64,000 bases of DNA. Source: Acidicapsa ligni. Lineage in GTDB: Bacteria > Acidobacteriota > Terriglobia > Terriglobales > Acidobacteriaceae. Position numbers and translations under genes: made by a program. This document shows, piece by piece, positions 1 to 8,275 of the stretch. The notes under the pieces were generated by a model that did no database searches, had not been told where the DNA came from, and saw only the letters and a program-made list of their open reading frames with translations. The number at the start of each line of letters is the position of its first letter. The first letter of the stretch is position 1. The stretch is from contig NZ_JAGSYG010000003.1 of assembly GCF_025685655.1 (NCBI RefSeq), positions 806,001 to 870,000 of the forward strand, in the 5' to 3' direction.

Positions 1-1287
1 CTGACGGCGGAAAATCTGCGACTGTTTGCGCCGGTGGGTGCGGCTGCGGGACTGGCGGCGGCGTTCAACGCTCCGATCACGGCGCTGCTGTTTGTGATTG
101 AAGAGGTTGTCGGGAACTGGAATGCGTCGGTACTGGGGTCGATTGTGCTGGCGGCGATCTCGGGGGATGCGGTTTCGCGGTGGTATTTTGGCGATGCGCC
201 GCTATTTCGGATTCCGGAACTGGAGTTGCGCGATCCGCGCGAGTTGGGCGCTTACGCGATTCTCGGCGTGGCGGGCGGGCTGGCATCGTGGCTGTTTGCG
301 AGTGCGTTGCGGCAGTTGCGGCCGAGGCTGGCGGCTCTGCCGCATTGGACGCGGCTGATTCAGCCTCCGTTGGCGGGCCTGGCGATTGGGCTGATCGGAT
401 ATCTCGGTTTTCCCCAGGTGCTGGGCGTGGGGTACGAGACGATCAACCAGGCGGCTGGCGGAGGGATGGCCTGGAAGCTGTTGTTTGCGCTGGCGATTTT
501 GAAGATGCTGGCGACAACTCTAGGCTTTTCATCCGGAACACCAGGCGGCATGTTTGCTCCGACTTTGTTTATCGGAGCCATGCTGGGGACGGGCATCGGA
601 ACTCTGCAACAGATGTGGCTGCCGCACCTGACGGGGCCGATTGCGTCCTACACGATGGCGGGGATGGGTGTGCTGTTTGCGGCGTTCTTGCGGGCTCCGC
701 TGACGAGCGTGTTTATGGTGCTGGAGGTGAGCGGGAACTACTCCATTGTGGCGCCGGTGATTCTGGCGAATACGGTGGCCTACCTAATTGCTCGCAAGCT
801 CGATCCGGTGCCGATCTTTGAGGTGTTCACCAAGCAGGAGGGGCTGGATCTGCCCTCGATGGAAGAGATGCGCGAGGAGGAACGGCTGCGCGTGGAGGAT
901 GCGCTGGGGAAGCCAATGGTGCCGATTTTGCCCGCCAGATTACCGATCGGTGCGGCGATGGTGAAAGCGGAGCATGAGGTGGCGGTGATCGTCCAGTTTG
1001 AGAATGGAAGCGGTTATGCGTTGACACCGAAGGAGTTAGGGGAGATTGGGTCATCGTTTGCACCCGAAACGGATGTGGGCAGCGTGGTGGCGGCTCGTAC
1101 TGAGGAGCGGCTGCCGGTGATCTATCCCGATATGTCTCTGGAGGTTACGCTACATCACTTTGGCCGGTGGCCGGCGTTGCTGGTACGCAATCGGGCACGG
1201 GCGACGGAGGCGGTGGGCGTGTTGACCGAGGCGGAGGTGCTGGGATGTTTTCGCGGGGCGCACACGCATTATGAGAAGAAGTCGTAA
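1..1287 (+). CDS. ClC-family chloride channel/transporter, 5'-truncated by window edge
   Basis: The frame is open from the first base, so the true start lies upstream. The visible 428 residues begin in a ClC core motif (GAAAGLAAAFNAPI, then IEE), followed by several hydrophobic helices and the later pore segment GGMFAPTLFIGA. The family's GSGIP and GREGP (gating Glu) motifs would lie before the window. From about residue 290 a soluble tail follows whose last part (VGSVVAARTEERLPVI ... VGVLTEAEVLGCF) looks like CBS-type regulatory sequence. Family members move chloride across the inner membrane as channels or Cl-/H+ exchangers; which applies cannot be told without the gating Glu. It is followed by about 200 bases without a recognisable gene. 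Confidence 0.93.
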   Translation: MTAENLRLFAPVGAAAGLAAAFNAPITALLFVIEEVVGNWNASVLGSIVLAAISGDAVSRWYFGDAPLFRIPELELRDPRELGAYAILGVAGGLASWLFASALRQLRPRLAALPHWTRLIQPPLAGLAIGLIGYLGFPQVLGVGYETINQAAGGGMAWKLLFALAILKMLATTLGFSSGTPGGMFAPTLFIGAMLGTGIGTLQQMWLPHLTGPIASYTMAGMGVLFAAFLRAPLTSVFMVLEVSGNYSIVAPVILANTVAYLIARKLDPVPIFEVFTKQEGLDLPSMEEMREEERLRVEDALGKPMVPILPARLPIGAAMVKAEHEVAVIVQFENGSGYALTPKELGEIGSSFAPETDVGSVVAARTEERLPVIYPDMSLEVTLHHFGRWPALLVRNRARATEAVGVLTEAEVLGCFRGAHTHYEKKS

Positions 1288-1489
1288 CGAGCGGGATTTG
1301 GGGCTAATCTAAAAGCAGACCTTATTCGTCTATCAAGTGGGTAGTGCGAGCAGCTCTGATAGTTACTAAAGAAATGGATCATTGCGATGCCAGTCTCAAA
1401 TTTATTGAACTCTTACTCTTTGATCGTTGCCGCGTCCACTAAAATTGGGAGTCATTCCCATAATTTCAAGGTGTGCCAGTAGGGGTTGA

Positions 1490-2485
1490 ATGCCTGTTGA
1501 GACGTTGATCGCCCAAGCAGAGATCGAAGGTTTACCTGCTTCGGAAATTTCCGTTCGTGATCGAATTGTTGCGCATATTCGGATAGCGCGGCTGGATCAT
1601 AGCGTAAAGCAAATTTTCATTCTTCCGGGAATCGTGCTGGCAATGGCGTTGACTGGTGAGCGGCTGAGCCTGGCGCTGACCGGAAAGATTGTTCTCGGGC
1701 TGGTGGCGGCTACGCTGATTGCGTGCAGCAACTATGTCATCAACGAGATTTTGGACGCGCCGTGCGACCGGCTGCATCCGACCAAGAAATATCGTCCGGC
1801 GGCCTGTGGGCTGGTGCATATCGGCTGGGGTTATGCGCAGTGGATTGGGATGATGCTGGTTGGGCTGGCGCTGGCGAGTACGATTTCCCTCGGATTTTTG
1901 TATAGTGCCGCCGCGCTGTGGGTGATGGGATGTGTATATAACATTCCGCCGGTGCGCAGTAAAGACCTGCCTTATATCGACGTTCTGAGTGAGTCGATCA
2001 ATAATCCACTGCGATTTTGCCTGGGGTGGTACATTGTGGCCTCGATGTTGCTGCCGCCGCTTTCGCTGCTGCTTTCTTACTGGATGCTGGGGGCTTATTT
2101 CATGGCTCTGAAGCGGTTCAGCGAGTACAGGCAGATTGGCGATGGAGCCGTGGCTGCCAGTTATCGCAAGTCTTTTCATTACTATCGGGAAGAATCGCTG
2201 CTGAATTCAGTGGTGTTTTACGCGGCGACTTCGATGCTGTTCTTTGGCGCGTTCATCATGCGATACCGGATGGAATTGATCCTGGCGTTTCCGCTGGTGG
2301 CGTGGCTGATGGCGGTGTATTTCGGGCTTTCCTTTCATAACGAAAGCGCGGTGCAAAACCCGGAGAAGCTGTACCGGGAGCCTAAGCTGATGATTGCGCT
2401 AGGGCTGTGCATTTGTGCTTTTGTGGTGCTGTTGTTTGTGGACCTGCCGTGGATTGGCAATGCTTTTCCAAAGTCATTGCCGTAA
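1490..2485 (+). CDS. UbiA-family prenyltransferase (decaprenyl-phosphate phosphoribosyltransferase-like)
   Basis: A 331-residue polytopic membrane protein. The first Asp-rich motif is NEILDAPCD (residues 85-93), followed by RLHPTKKYRPAACG; the HPTK..RP signature is characteristic of the branch containing 5-phosphoribosyl-1-pyrophosphate:decaprenyl-phosphate transferases. The second conserved loop is YNIPPVRSKDLPYIDVLSES near residues 150-170. The second residue of the first motif is Glu instead of the usual Asp. UbiA enzymes transfer a prenyl or prenyl-phosphate group in the inner membrane using Mg-pyrophosphate chemistry. The substrate is not determined by sequence; a role in polyprenyl-linked sugar metabolism is an inference. 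It is followed on the same strand by another membrane protein after about 200 bases. Confidence 0.85.
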   Translation: MPVETLIAQAEIEGLPASEISVRDRIVAHIRIARLDHSVKQIFILPGIVLAMALTGERLSLALTGKIVLGLVAATLIACSNYVINEILDAPCDRLHPTKKYRPAACGLVHIGWGYAQWIGMMLVGLALASTISLGFLYSAAALWVMGCVYNIPPVRSKDLPYIDVLSESINNPLRFCLGWYIVASMLLPPLSLLLSYWMLGAYFMALKRFSEYRQIGDGAVAASYRKSFHYYREESLLNSVVFYAATSMLFFGAFIMRYRMELILAFPLVAWLMAVYFGLSFHNESAVQNPEKLYREPKLMIALGLCICAFVVLLFVDLPWIGNAFPKSLP

Positions 2486-2680
2486 GAGTCTGAAATACGG
2501 GTCGGTGCGCGGAACTGTATCCGGAAAAATTCCAAAAATGGAATTCTGAATACGATAGACTGAGGTTACGGAAATTGTTTGAACGAGTTATTGGATGGGC
2601 AGTTCTGTGACCCAGTGCATGTTGAACCCAACCTCGACTCACGATCTTCGATTATCCCCAATCTTTTCAAGAGAGTGTCT

Positions 2681-4225
2681 ATGAAAGTTAGCCCAAGCGG
2701 GCGCTTGCCCATCCTGCGTCTGGGCGCCTTGACGATAGCGGCTCTTGGTATCCACGGGTACCACCTGGGAGTAGAAGACGGCGAGATTTATATTCCGGCG
2801 GCTCGAAAGCTGCTGGACCCGACACTTTATCCTTTCGGAACCGAGTTTTTCCTTTCGCATGGGCGGTTATCGCTTTTTAGCCCCATTCTTGCGTGGACGG
2901 CGCGGCTAACCCACCTTTCGATGGACTGGACGGTGCTGGCCTGGTACGTGGTTTGCCTATTCGCCATGCTGAGCTCATGCTGGCTGCTGGCTGCGGCTTG
3001 TTTTTCTTCGGAGAGGGCGCGTTGGAGCGGGATGCTGATCATGACGGCGGTGCTTTCGATGCCGGCGGCTAACACTTCCCTGCTGCTGGTCGATCCGTAC
3101 CTGACGGCGCGATCGCTTTCGACGCCGCTGACGCTGTTTGTGCTGGCGAGTTTTCTGGAGCGCAAGTATGTTCGCGCGGCTGTTGGGGCGGTACTGACGG
3201 CGACTATTCATCCGCAGATGGTGGTCTATGTGCTGTTTTTGACGGCGGTGATCTGGCTGGTGGATCGCAGCAAGACGGCGGTGCGGGAGCGTGTTCCGGT
3301 GCTGGCTTCGGCGGCGTCTGCCGGGGTGTTGCCGAGCGATTTCCGGTTGGCTCCGGCGACGGGGCCTTACCGCGAGGCGCTGTATTCGAGAGACTATTTT
3401 TTCCTGAGTAACTGGTCCTGGTATCACTGGGCAGGGCTGCTGGCTCCGCTGGCTATTCTGGCGTGGTTCTGGAAGGGAAATCTGCGGGGAGAGCCACTTC
3501 GGGGAACGAAGGTGGGATTTCAGAAGCTGAGCTTTGCGCTGATTCCTTTTGGACTGCTGTCGATTGCGGCTGGGCTGGTTTTCTCTTCTTCTCATGAGCT
3601 GGATATGTTTGCCCGGTTGCAACCGCTGCGCTCATTTCACCTGATCACCATTGTCTTTGTGCTGCTGCTTGGCGGGGTGGTTGGCGAGTACCTGGGCAAA
3701 GGGCGTCCGTGGGCTGTGGCGGGTATCTCGATTGGACTGGCGGCGCTGATGTTTGTGGTGGCGCGGGATACGTATCCGAGCAGTCCGCAGGTGGAGCTGC
3801 CTTCGAATACCAGTTCAAATGGATGGGCGAACGCGTTGTTGTGGGTGCGGCAGAATACGCCGACGGACGCGGTGTTTGCTGTGGATTCGCGCTACTTCAA
3901 GGACGAAGGCACGGATGTGCATGGCTTCCGCGCGGTGTCGGAGCGTTCGGCACTGGCAGACTACTTCAAGGATGGCGGGGTGGTTGCGCTGTTTCCCGAC
4001 CTGGCGACGGAGTGGAAGCAGATGAGCAATGCCACCTATGGGCTGAACCACTTTTCCGCGGCGGACTTTGGCCGGTTGCAGCAGGAGTATCCGGTGGTTT
4101 CATGGACGGTGGTTCATGGTGCGGCCCCGGTGGGGTTGGACTGCCCGTATCAGCAGCGGGGCTATGCGGTTTGCCGGTTGCAGCGGTTGACTGCTTCGGC
4201 GACTCCGATCGCTGGCGTACTTTGA
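2681..4225 (+). CDS. Polytopic membrane protein of unknown function with C-terminal soluble domain
   Basis: I chose the ATG at 2681, preceded by AAGAGAG, over an in-frame TTG at 2579 that would add 34 non-hydrophobic residues. The protein has about 514 residues. Roughly ten hydrophobic stretches fill the first 390 residues, and a soluble C-terminal part contains NALLWVRQNTPTDAVFAVD and HGFRAVSERSALADY. The early GVEDGEIYIPAARKLLDP segment in a periplasmic loop position and the helix count recall GT-C-type glycosyltransferase-like membrane proteins, but I see no clear catalytic DxD or ExD motif. It sits between the UbiA-type prenyltransferase and a signalling pair, all on the same strand. No function is assigned. 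Confidence 0.75.
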   Translation: MKVSPSGRLPILRLGALTIAALGIHGYHLGVEDGEIYIPAARKLLDPTLYPFGTEFFLSHGRLSLFSPILAWTARLTHLSMDWTVLAWYVVCLFAMLSSCWLLAAACFSSERARWSGMLIMTAVLSMPAANTSLLLVDPYLTARSLSTPLTLFVLASFLERKYVRAAVGAVLTATIHPQMVVYVLFLTAVIWLVDRSKTAVRERVPVLASAASAGVLPSDFRLAPATGPYREALYSRDYFFLSNWSWYHWAGLLAPLAILAWFWKGNLRGEPLRGTKVGFQKLSFALIPFGLLSIAAGLVFSSSHELDMFARLQPLRSFHLITIVFVLLLGGVVGEYLGKGRPWAVAGISIGLAALMFVVARDTYPSSPQVELPSNTSSNGWANALLWVRQNTPTDAVFAVDSRYFKDEGTDVHGFRAVSERSALADYFKDGGVVALFPDLATEWKQMSNATYGLNHFSAADFGRLQQEYPVVSWTVVHGAAPVGLDCPYQQRGYAVCRLQRLTASATPIAGVL

Positions 4226-4328
4226 ACTATGCCGGAAGCAGGATGCCGGATTGCGCTGCTTGGCGATTTGAGCCCTTTGCTCCAAAATGGTCAGAGTATC
4301 TGTTAAAGACTTTCGGAGTTCTCTGCCC

Positions 4329-5780
4329 ATGTTGAACTTGACGCAGCGCCTCACGCTGGGATGTACGCTGCTGGTGGCGCTTTCGCTGACGCTGGCAGTG
4401 TGGGTGCATCGAGAGCTTGCGCCGATTGGAGCGGCGGCCGGGCATACGACGAAGAGCCTGCTGATCCTGTGGACGCTTTCGGGATGCGCGATCCTGGTGG
4501 CGGTGGGGACGCTGCTGCTGGTTCTGCTGCCTATTCAGCGGCTTTCCAAAGACATTCGAAGAATTGCTTCGGGCGATCTGGCGCATCGGACGGAGTGGGG
4601 CCGCCAGGGGACGGGTGGCGACAGTTTTGGGGTGATTGCCAACGAGATGAACCGGCTGGCGGTGCGGCTGCGGGAGCTGCGCGAGACGGAGGCCGGGCGG
4701 CGGCAGATGGAATTTCAACTGTCGGATGCGGTGCTGCAGTCGATCTTCGAACCGATCATTGTTACCGACAGCAAGGGACATGTGTTGAAGCTGAACCAGT
4801 CGGCTGCCGAGGTACTGGGGGCGGGCGCGACGGACAGGATGGCGTTGATCAACCTGGCGAATACTCCGGGGGGCGACAGGATTCTGGATGCGATACGAAA
4901 TGCTGTGTCGATGCAGAAGGCGGTGGCGACGGAGGATGAGGCTGCGCTGCTGCCGATGCGGATTGGCGAGCATGAGCGCAGTTACCGGCTGAGGACGACG
5001 CCGATGCGCGATTCCGAGGGAAGATTGCTGGGGGCGGTGACGACGCTGGAAGATGTGACTTCGCTGCAGGATACGGACCGGTTCAAGACGCAGTTTATCG
5101 CCGTGGCTTCGCAGAAGTTGCGCGATCCGCTGTTGCAGTTGCGGCGCGGGCTGTATGCGCTGGGGATGGGGTTTGCGGGTGAGTTGCGGCCGTTGCAGAC
5201 GGAGCTGGTGGCTTCGGCGGGGCAGGAAGCGCAGAAGCTGGATGATCTGATGGCCGACCTGATCGAGGTGGCGGAGTTGGACTCCGGCAAGCGCGAGCCG
5301 CAGTTGGAGAAGCTGCGGCCTTATGCGTTGCTCGTCGATGCGCGCAACCAGGTGGCAGATGAGGCGAGCCATAAGGGCATTCGGCTGGAGATCAAGGCTT
5401 TTGCGGATCTTTCGCATATCCAGGCGGATCGGCGCGCGGTGAGGACGATTCTGTATAACCTGTTGAGCAATGCTCTGCGCTACACTCCGGAGGGCGGCGA
5501 GGTTGTGCTGGAGGCTGAGGAACGGAAGAAGTTCATCCAGTTCACGGTTCGAGATACGGGCAAAGGCATTGCGACGGAGCGGCTGAGCACCATATTCGAC
5601 CGCTTCAGTGCGTTATCCGATAGTGGAACGGGGCTTGGCCTGGCGCTGGTACGACGGCTGGTGGAGTCGCTGGATGGACAGATTTCAGTTGAGAGCCGGT
5701 TGGGGCATGGTGCGACATTTCGGTTCACCTTGCCGGTGGCCGCGCTGGAACTTGGGCACCATCCGGTTGAGGTGGGCTAA
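4329..5780 (+). CDS. Histidine-kinase-like sensor (HAMP-PAS-HisKA-HATPase) lacking the phospho-acceptor His
   Basis: The ATG at 4329 has GGAG 10 bases upstream; an in-frame ATG at 4287 would add 14 residues. It has two transmembrane segments with a short periplasmic loop, a HAMP region (LPIQRLSKDIRRIASGDLAHR), a PAS domain (FEPIIVTDSKGHVLKLN), a HisKA dimerisation helix and a HATPase domain with N-box (ILYNLLSNALRYTP), G1 (VRDTGKGI) and G2 (GTGLGLALV). The H-box reads FIAVASQKLRDPL where kinases have SHELRTPL: codon CAG at 5112-5114 encodes Gln in place of the phosphorylated His. The ATP site looks intact. The next gene, 3 bases downstream, encodes a KdpD-type sensor domain, so the two probably work together. 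It could be a pseudokinase, or a phosphatase/allosteric partner. Confidence 0.9.
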   Translation: MLNLTQRLTLGCTLLVALSLTLAVWVHRELAPIGAAAGHTTKSLLILWTLSGCAILVAVGTLLLVLLPIQRLSKDIRRIASGDLAHRTEWGRQGTGGDSFGVIANEMNRLAVRLRELRETEAGRRQMEFQLSDAVLQSIFEPIIVTDSKGHVLKLNQSAAEVLGAGATDRMALINLANTPGGDRILDAIRNAVSMQKAVATEDEAALLPMRIGEHERSYRLRTTPMRDSEGRLLGAVTTLEDVTSLQDTDRFKTQFIAVASQKLRDPLLQLRRGLYALGMGFAGELRPLQTELVASAGQEAQKLDDLMADLIEVAELDSGKREPQLEKLRPYALLVDARNQVADEASHKGIRLEIKAFADLSHIQADRRAVRTILYNLLSNALRYTPEGGEVVLEAEERKKFIQFTVRDTGKGIATERLSTIFDRFSALSDSGTGLGLALVRRLVESLDGQISVESRLGHGATFRFTLPVAALELGHHPVEVG

Positions 5781-5783
5781 ACG

Positions 5784-6920
5784 ATGGCAGAGTTGAAGCT
5801 CGACCGTTCGACGGAATCGGCAGAACCGGCCAAGCTGCGCATCTACATCGGTGCGGCTCCTGGAGTGGGCAAGACCTATCACATGCTCAACGATGCGCAC
5901 CTGTTACGAGAGCAGGGTGCCGACGTGGTTGTGGGGCTGGTGGAGACGCATGGACGCGCGGAGACAGAGGCGCAGATTCGCGACCTGGAAATTGTGCCCC
6001 TGAAGCAGATTCCTTATCGCTCCGTTGAGTTGAAGGAGATGGATGTCGAGGCGATTTTGGCGCGGCATCCGCATACGGTTGTGGTGGATGAGCTGGCCCA
6101 CACGAATGTGCCGGGGAGCAAGAATCGAAAGCGGTACGAGGATGTTCTAGACCTGCTGGATGCGGGCATCAACGTGTTGACGGCGGTAAATATCCAGCAC
6201 CTGGAGACGCTGAACGATGCGGTTACTCGTTCTGCGAACACGACGATTCGCGAGACGGTGCCCGATAGCATCGTGAAGCGCGCGGACGAAGTGGTGAACG
6301 TCGACGTGACGGTGGATGAGCTGCGGCTGCGGTTGCGGCAGGGCAAGATCTATTCCCCGGAGAAGATTGAGCAATCGCTGGCGAACTTCTTTCGCAAGGG
6401 CAACCTGAATATGCTACGCGAACTGGCGCTGCGGACGACGGCGGAGCAGGTTGGTTCGCAGGCGGCACAGTACAGGCGGAACCAGGGGTTGGAGCAGGCT
6501 CCGATACCGGAGAAGGTAATGGTGTGCCTGTCGACGCGGCCTGGGACGGAGAAGCTGGTGCGCGTGGGTGCGCGTGTGGCTGGGCGACTGGCTACGAACT
6601 GGTTCGCGGTGAATGTCAGCGGGCCGGATGAGTATGAGGGGCACGATGATCCGGAGGCATTTCAGCGCTTGCAGGAATATCAGCGCATGGCGCGGGATCT
6701 TGGTGCGCAGGTGGTCACGCTGCGGGACAAGAATGTTGCCGATGCGCTGATTCGGTTTGCACAGCAGGAGAGCATTTCGCATGTGGTGTTTGGGCAGTCG
6801 GTGCGCTCGCGATGGGAGATTCTATTGCGCGGATCGGTGCTGAATCGCTTTCTTGCCGAGGTGCGGGATATTACGGTGCAGGTGGTTCCAGTGCAGAAGA
6901 TACAACGCAGGGATAAGTAG
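5784..6920 (+). CDS. KdpD N-terminal sensor domain plus universal-stress domain, without kinase domain
   Basis: 378 residues. The KdpD sensor domain has Walker A GAAPGVGKT (23-31), the family signature VVVDELAHTNVPGS (100-113) and KRYEDVLDLLDAGI. A Usp-like nucleotide-binding domain follows (about 240-370; VMVCLSTRPGTEKLVRVGAR ... HVVFGQS). Full-length KdpD continues with four transmembrane helices, a GAF-like domain and a histidine kinase core; none of these is present and the frame ends cleanly at 6920. The start overlaps the upstream signalling gene's Shine-Dalgarno context (GAGGTGGG) with a 3-base gap, indicating translational coupling. In KdpD this region senses K+ or ATP and, in some species, c-di-AMP. 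No kdpABC or kdpE is in the window, so a potassium role is inferred only. Confidence 0.92.
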   Translation: MAELKLDRSTESAEPAKLRIYIGAAPGVGKTYHMLNDAHLLREQGADVVVGLVETHGRAETEAQIRDLEIVPLKQIPYRSVELKEMDVEAILARHPHTVVVDELAHTNVPGSKNRKRYEDVLDLLDAGINVLTAVNIQHLETLNDAVTRSANTTIRETVPDSIVKRADEVVNVDVTVDELRLRLRQGKIYSPEKIEQSLANFFRKGNLNMLRELALRTTAEQVGSQAAQYRRNQGLEQAPIPEKVMVCLSTRPGTEKLVRVGARVAGRLATNWFAVNVSGPDEYEGHDDPEAFQRLQEYQRMARDLGAQVVTLRDKNVADALIRFAQQESISHVVFGQSVRSRWEILLRGSVLNRFLAEVRDITVQVVPVQKIQRRDK

Positions 6921-7240
6921 AGTTAGCTGTCCTATCTAACTTGATCGTTTCTCTACCCGATAAGTAACATTCGTTCAGTAACTAAAGGTTGGACAAGTAA
7001 CCAAAGCAACTATAAGTTCATAACATAAATTCAAATAAAAATAGTTATACAAATACCGATCACGAGCAATCCGAAATCGGCATCATAGCGTACATTGAAT
7101 GGGATTCAATCAAGCTGACTGAACGACAATTCTCAAGATAAAGAGCGAAGCTTCGTATGGACCGACTCAACTATCTTCCCCCTCTGGATAGCCACAGCCG
7201 CAAGGTTAAGTCCCCCATATAAATCCATTGGAGGAACGTG
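6921..7240. other. Intergenic region, AT-rich, upstream of ferritin-like gene
   Basis: About 320 bases without a gene. It is clearly more AT-rich than the flanking genes. A short inverted repeat (AGTTAG ... CTAACT, 6921-6941) follows the KdpD-type gene and may be a weak terminator. Three copies of AGTAAC lie at 6963, 6977 and 6996. I see no RNA gene. Confidence 0.5.
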
Positions 7241-8155
7241 ATGAAAGCGATCAGGACAGATGAAGATGTACAGCGTGAACTGCTGAAGCGTCGGCAGTTT
7301 CTGACCACGGCAGGCGGAGCGGGAGTTGCAGCGGCGGCAGCGTTTCTGTTGCCGGGGAAAGCCAACGCGGTAGCTCCAGCGCAACTGGACAATACTTCAG
7401 GGGACACGGCTGAGCAGATTTTGACAGCGGCTTTGATTGCTGAGGATCTGGCCACTGTTTTTTACTACAACGGTCTGAGGGGAATGGTGATTGAGGATCC
7501 AAGCCTGGCAGGACCGGGAGGAACGGCGAATAAGATTTCGTCGACCGGCAATGCGGGGAACGTGAGCTACCTCAAGGCTGCACTGATCGAGGAAGGAACG
7601 CACGCTACTTTGTTCAGGAATTTGCTGAACAGCAATGTCCCCTCAAGCGATCCGTATCAGACGTTTTATTTTCCGACCGGCACATTCGATACTCTTGGGG
7701 CGTTTACATCGATGCTGAATGCATTGGAAGATGCTTTCATCGGAGCATATCTGGCGGCAACGCTGGAATTTGCGCAGATGGCGACTGACAGCCGGGCCAA
7801 TGGCGTACGTCAGCCCCGGGCAACGGGCGGCTATTATGGGGCGCACGAACTGCAGTGGTTTTCGCAGGTATGTGCATCCATCCTGGGAGTGGAGGCGGAG
7901 CATCGCGTTCTGGGCCGCGATCTTTCGAATACGGTTCCTCCGAACCAGTATGTCTATGAGCAGACGGACGGAATCGCGACTGTATTCAATGGAAGCGCTT
8001 CTGCAGTGGCAGCATTGACGCCGTTCCTGGCGGCAGGGTCGGGGCTTACGGCTTACTCGCTGCATGATGCTGTATCGGGTTCGCAATCGTACAAGATTGC
8101 GATTTCGGGAACAGCATTGCCGCCGCAACCTCCGGCGCGTGGTGACGGGCAGTAA
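7241..8155 (+). CDS. Tat-exported ferritin-like domain protein
   Basis: GGAGG lies six bases before the ATG at 7241 (a GTG sits one codon earlier). The N-terminus KRRQFLTTAGGAGVAAAAAF, ending in ANA, is a typical twin-arginine signal peptide, so the folded protein is exported. The mature part shows paired helices with carboxylate/His signatures: AEDLATVFYYN, IEEGTHATLF, LEDAFIGAYL and VEAEHRVLGRDL, giving the E...ExxH...E...ExxH pattern of four-helix di-iron proteins. It resembles the ferritin-like family related to plant desiccation-associated PCC13-62 proteins. Enzymatic function is unknown; periplasmic oxidative or desiccation protection is an inference. A strong terminator follows, so it is probably monocistronic. 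Confidence 0.88.
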   Translation: MKAIRTDEDVQRELLKRRQFLTTAGGAGVAAAAAFLLPGKANAVAPAQLDNTSGDTAEQILTAALIAEDLATVFYYNGLRGMVIEDPSLAGPGGTANKISSTGNAGNVSYLKAALIEEGTHATLFRNLLNSNVPSSDPYQTFYFPTGTFDTLGAFTSMLNALEDAFIGAYLAATLEFAQMATDSRANGVRQPRATGGYYGAHELQWFSQVCASILGVEAEHRVLGRDLSNTVPPNQYVYEQTDGIATVFNGSASAVAALTPFLAAGSGLTAYSLHDAVSGSQSYKIAISGTALPPQPPARGDGQ

Positions 8156-8205
8156 GGACGGACAGTAAGAACGGGCAAATTAGAGAAACACTCGGTTGAT
8201 TTTTA

Positions 8206-8239
8206 TGCGGTGAGCGCTATTGGCGTTCACCGCATTTTT
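8206..8239 (+). terminator. Rho-independent terminator after ferritin-like gene
   Basis: TGCGGTGA (8206-8213) pairs with TCACCGCA (8227-8234), with additional GCG/CGC pairing in between, followed by TTTTT. The T-run is only downstream on the plus strand, so it serves the gene ending at 8155. Confidence 0.85.
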
Positions 8240-8275
8240 GGTTTCAGGAACAGATCCGTGGTCGACAAATAAGGC

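Noticed and set aside
2528-2545. Small hairpin AATTCCA-AAAA-TGGAATT after the prenyltransferase gene
   Set aside because: AT-rich 7-base stem without a T-run; not a convincing terminator.
4227-5417. 396-residue open frame opposite the histidine-kinase-like gene
   Set aside because: It has an extreme Arg/Gln/His composition and no motif; it is the shadow of the intact sensor gene.
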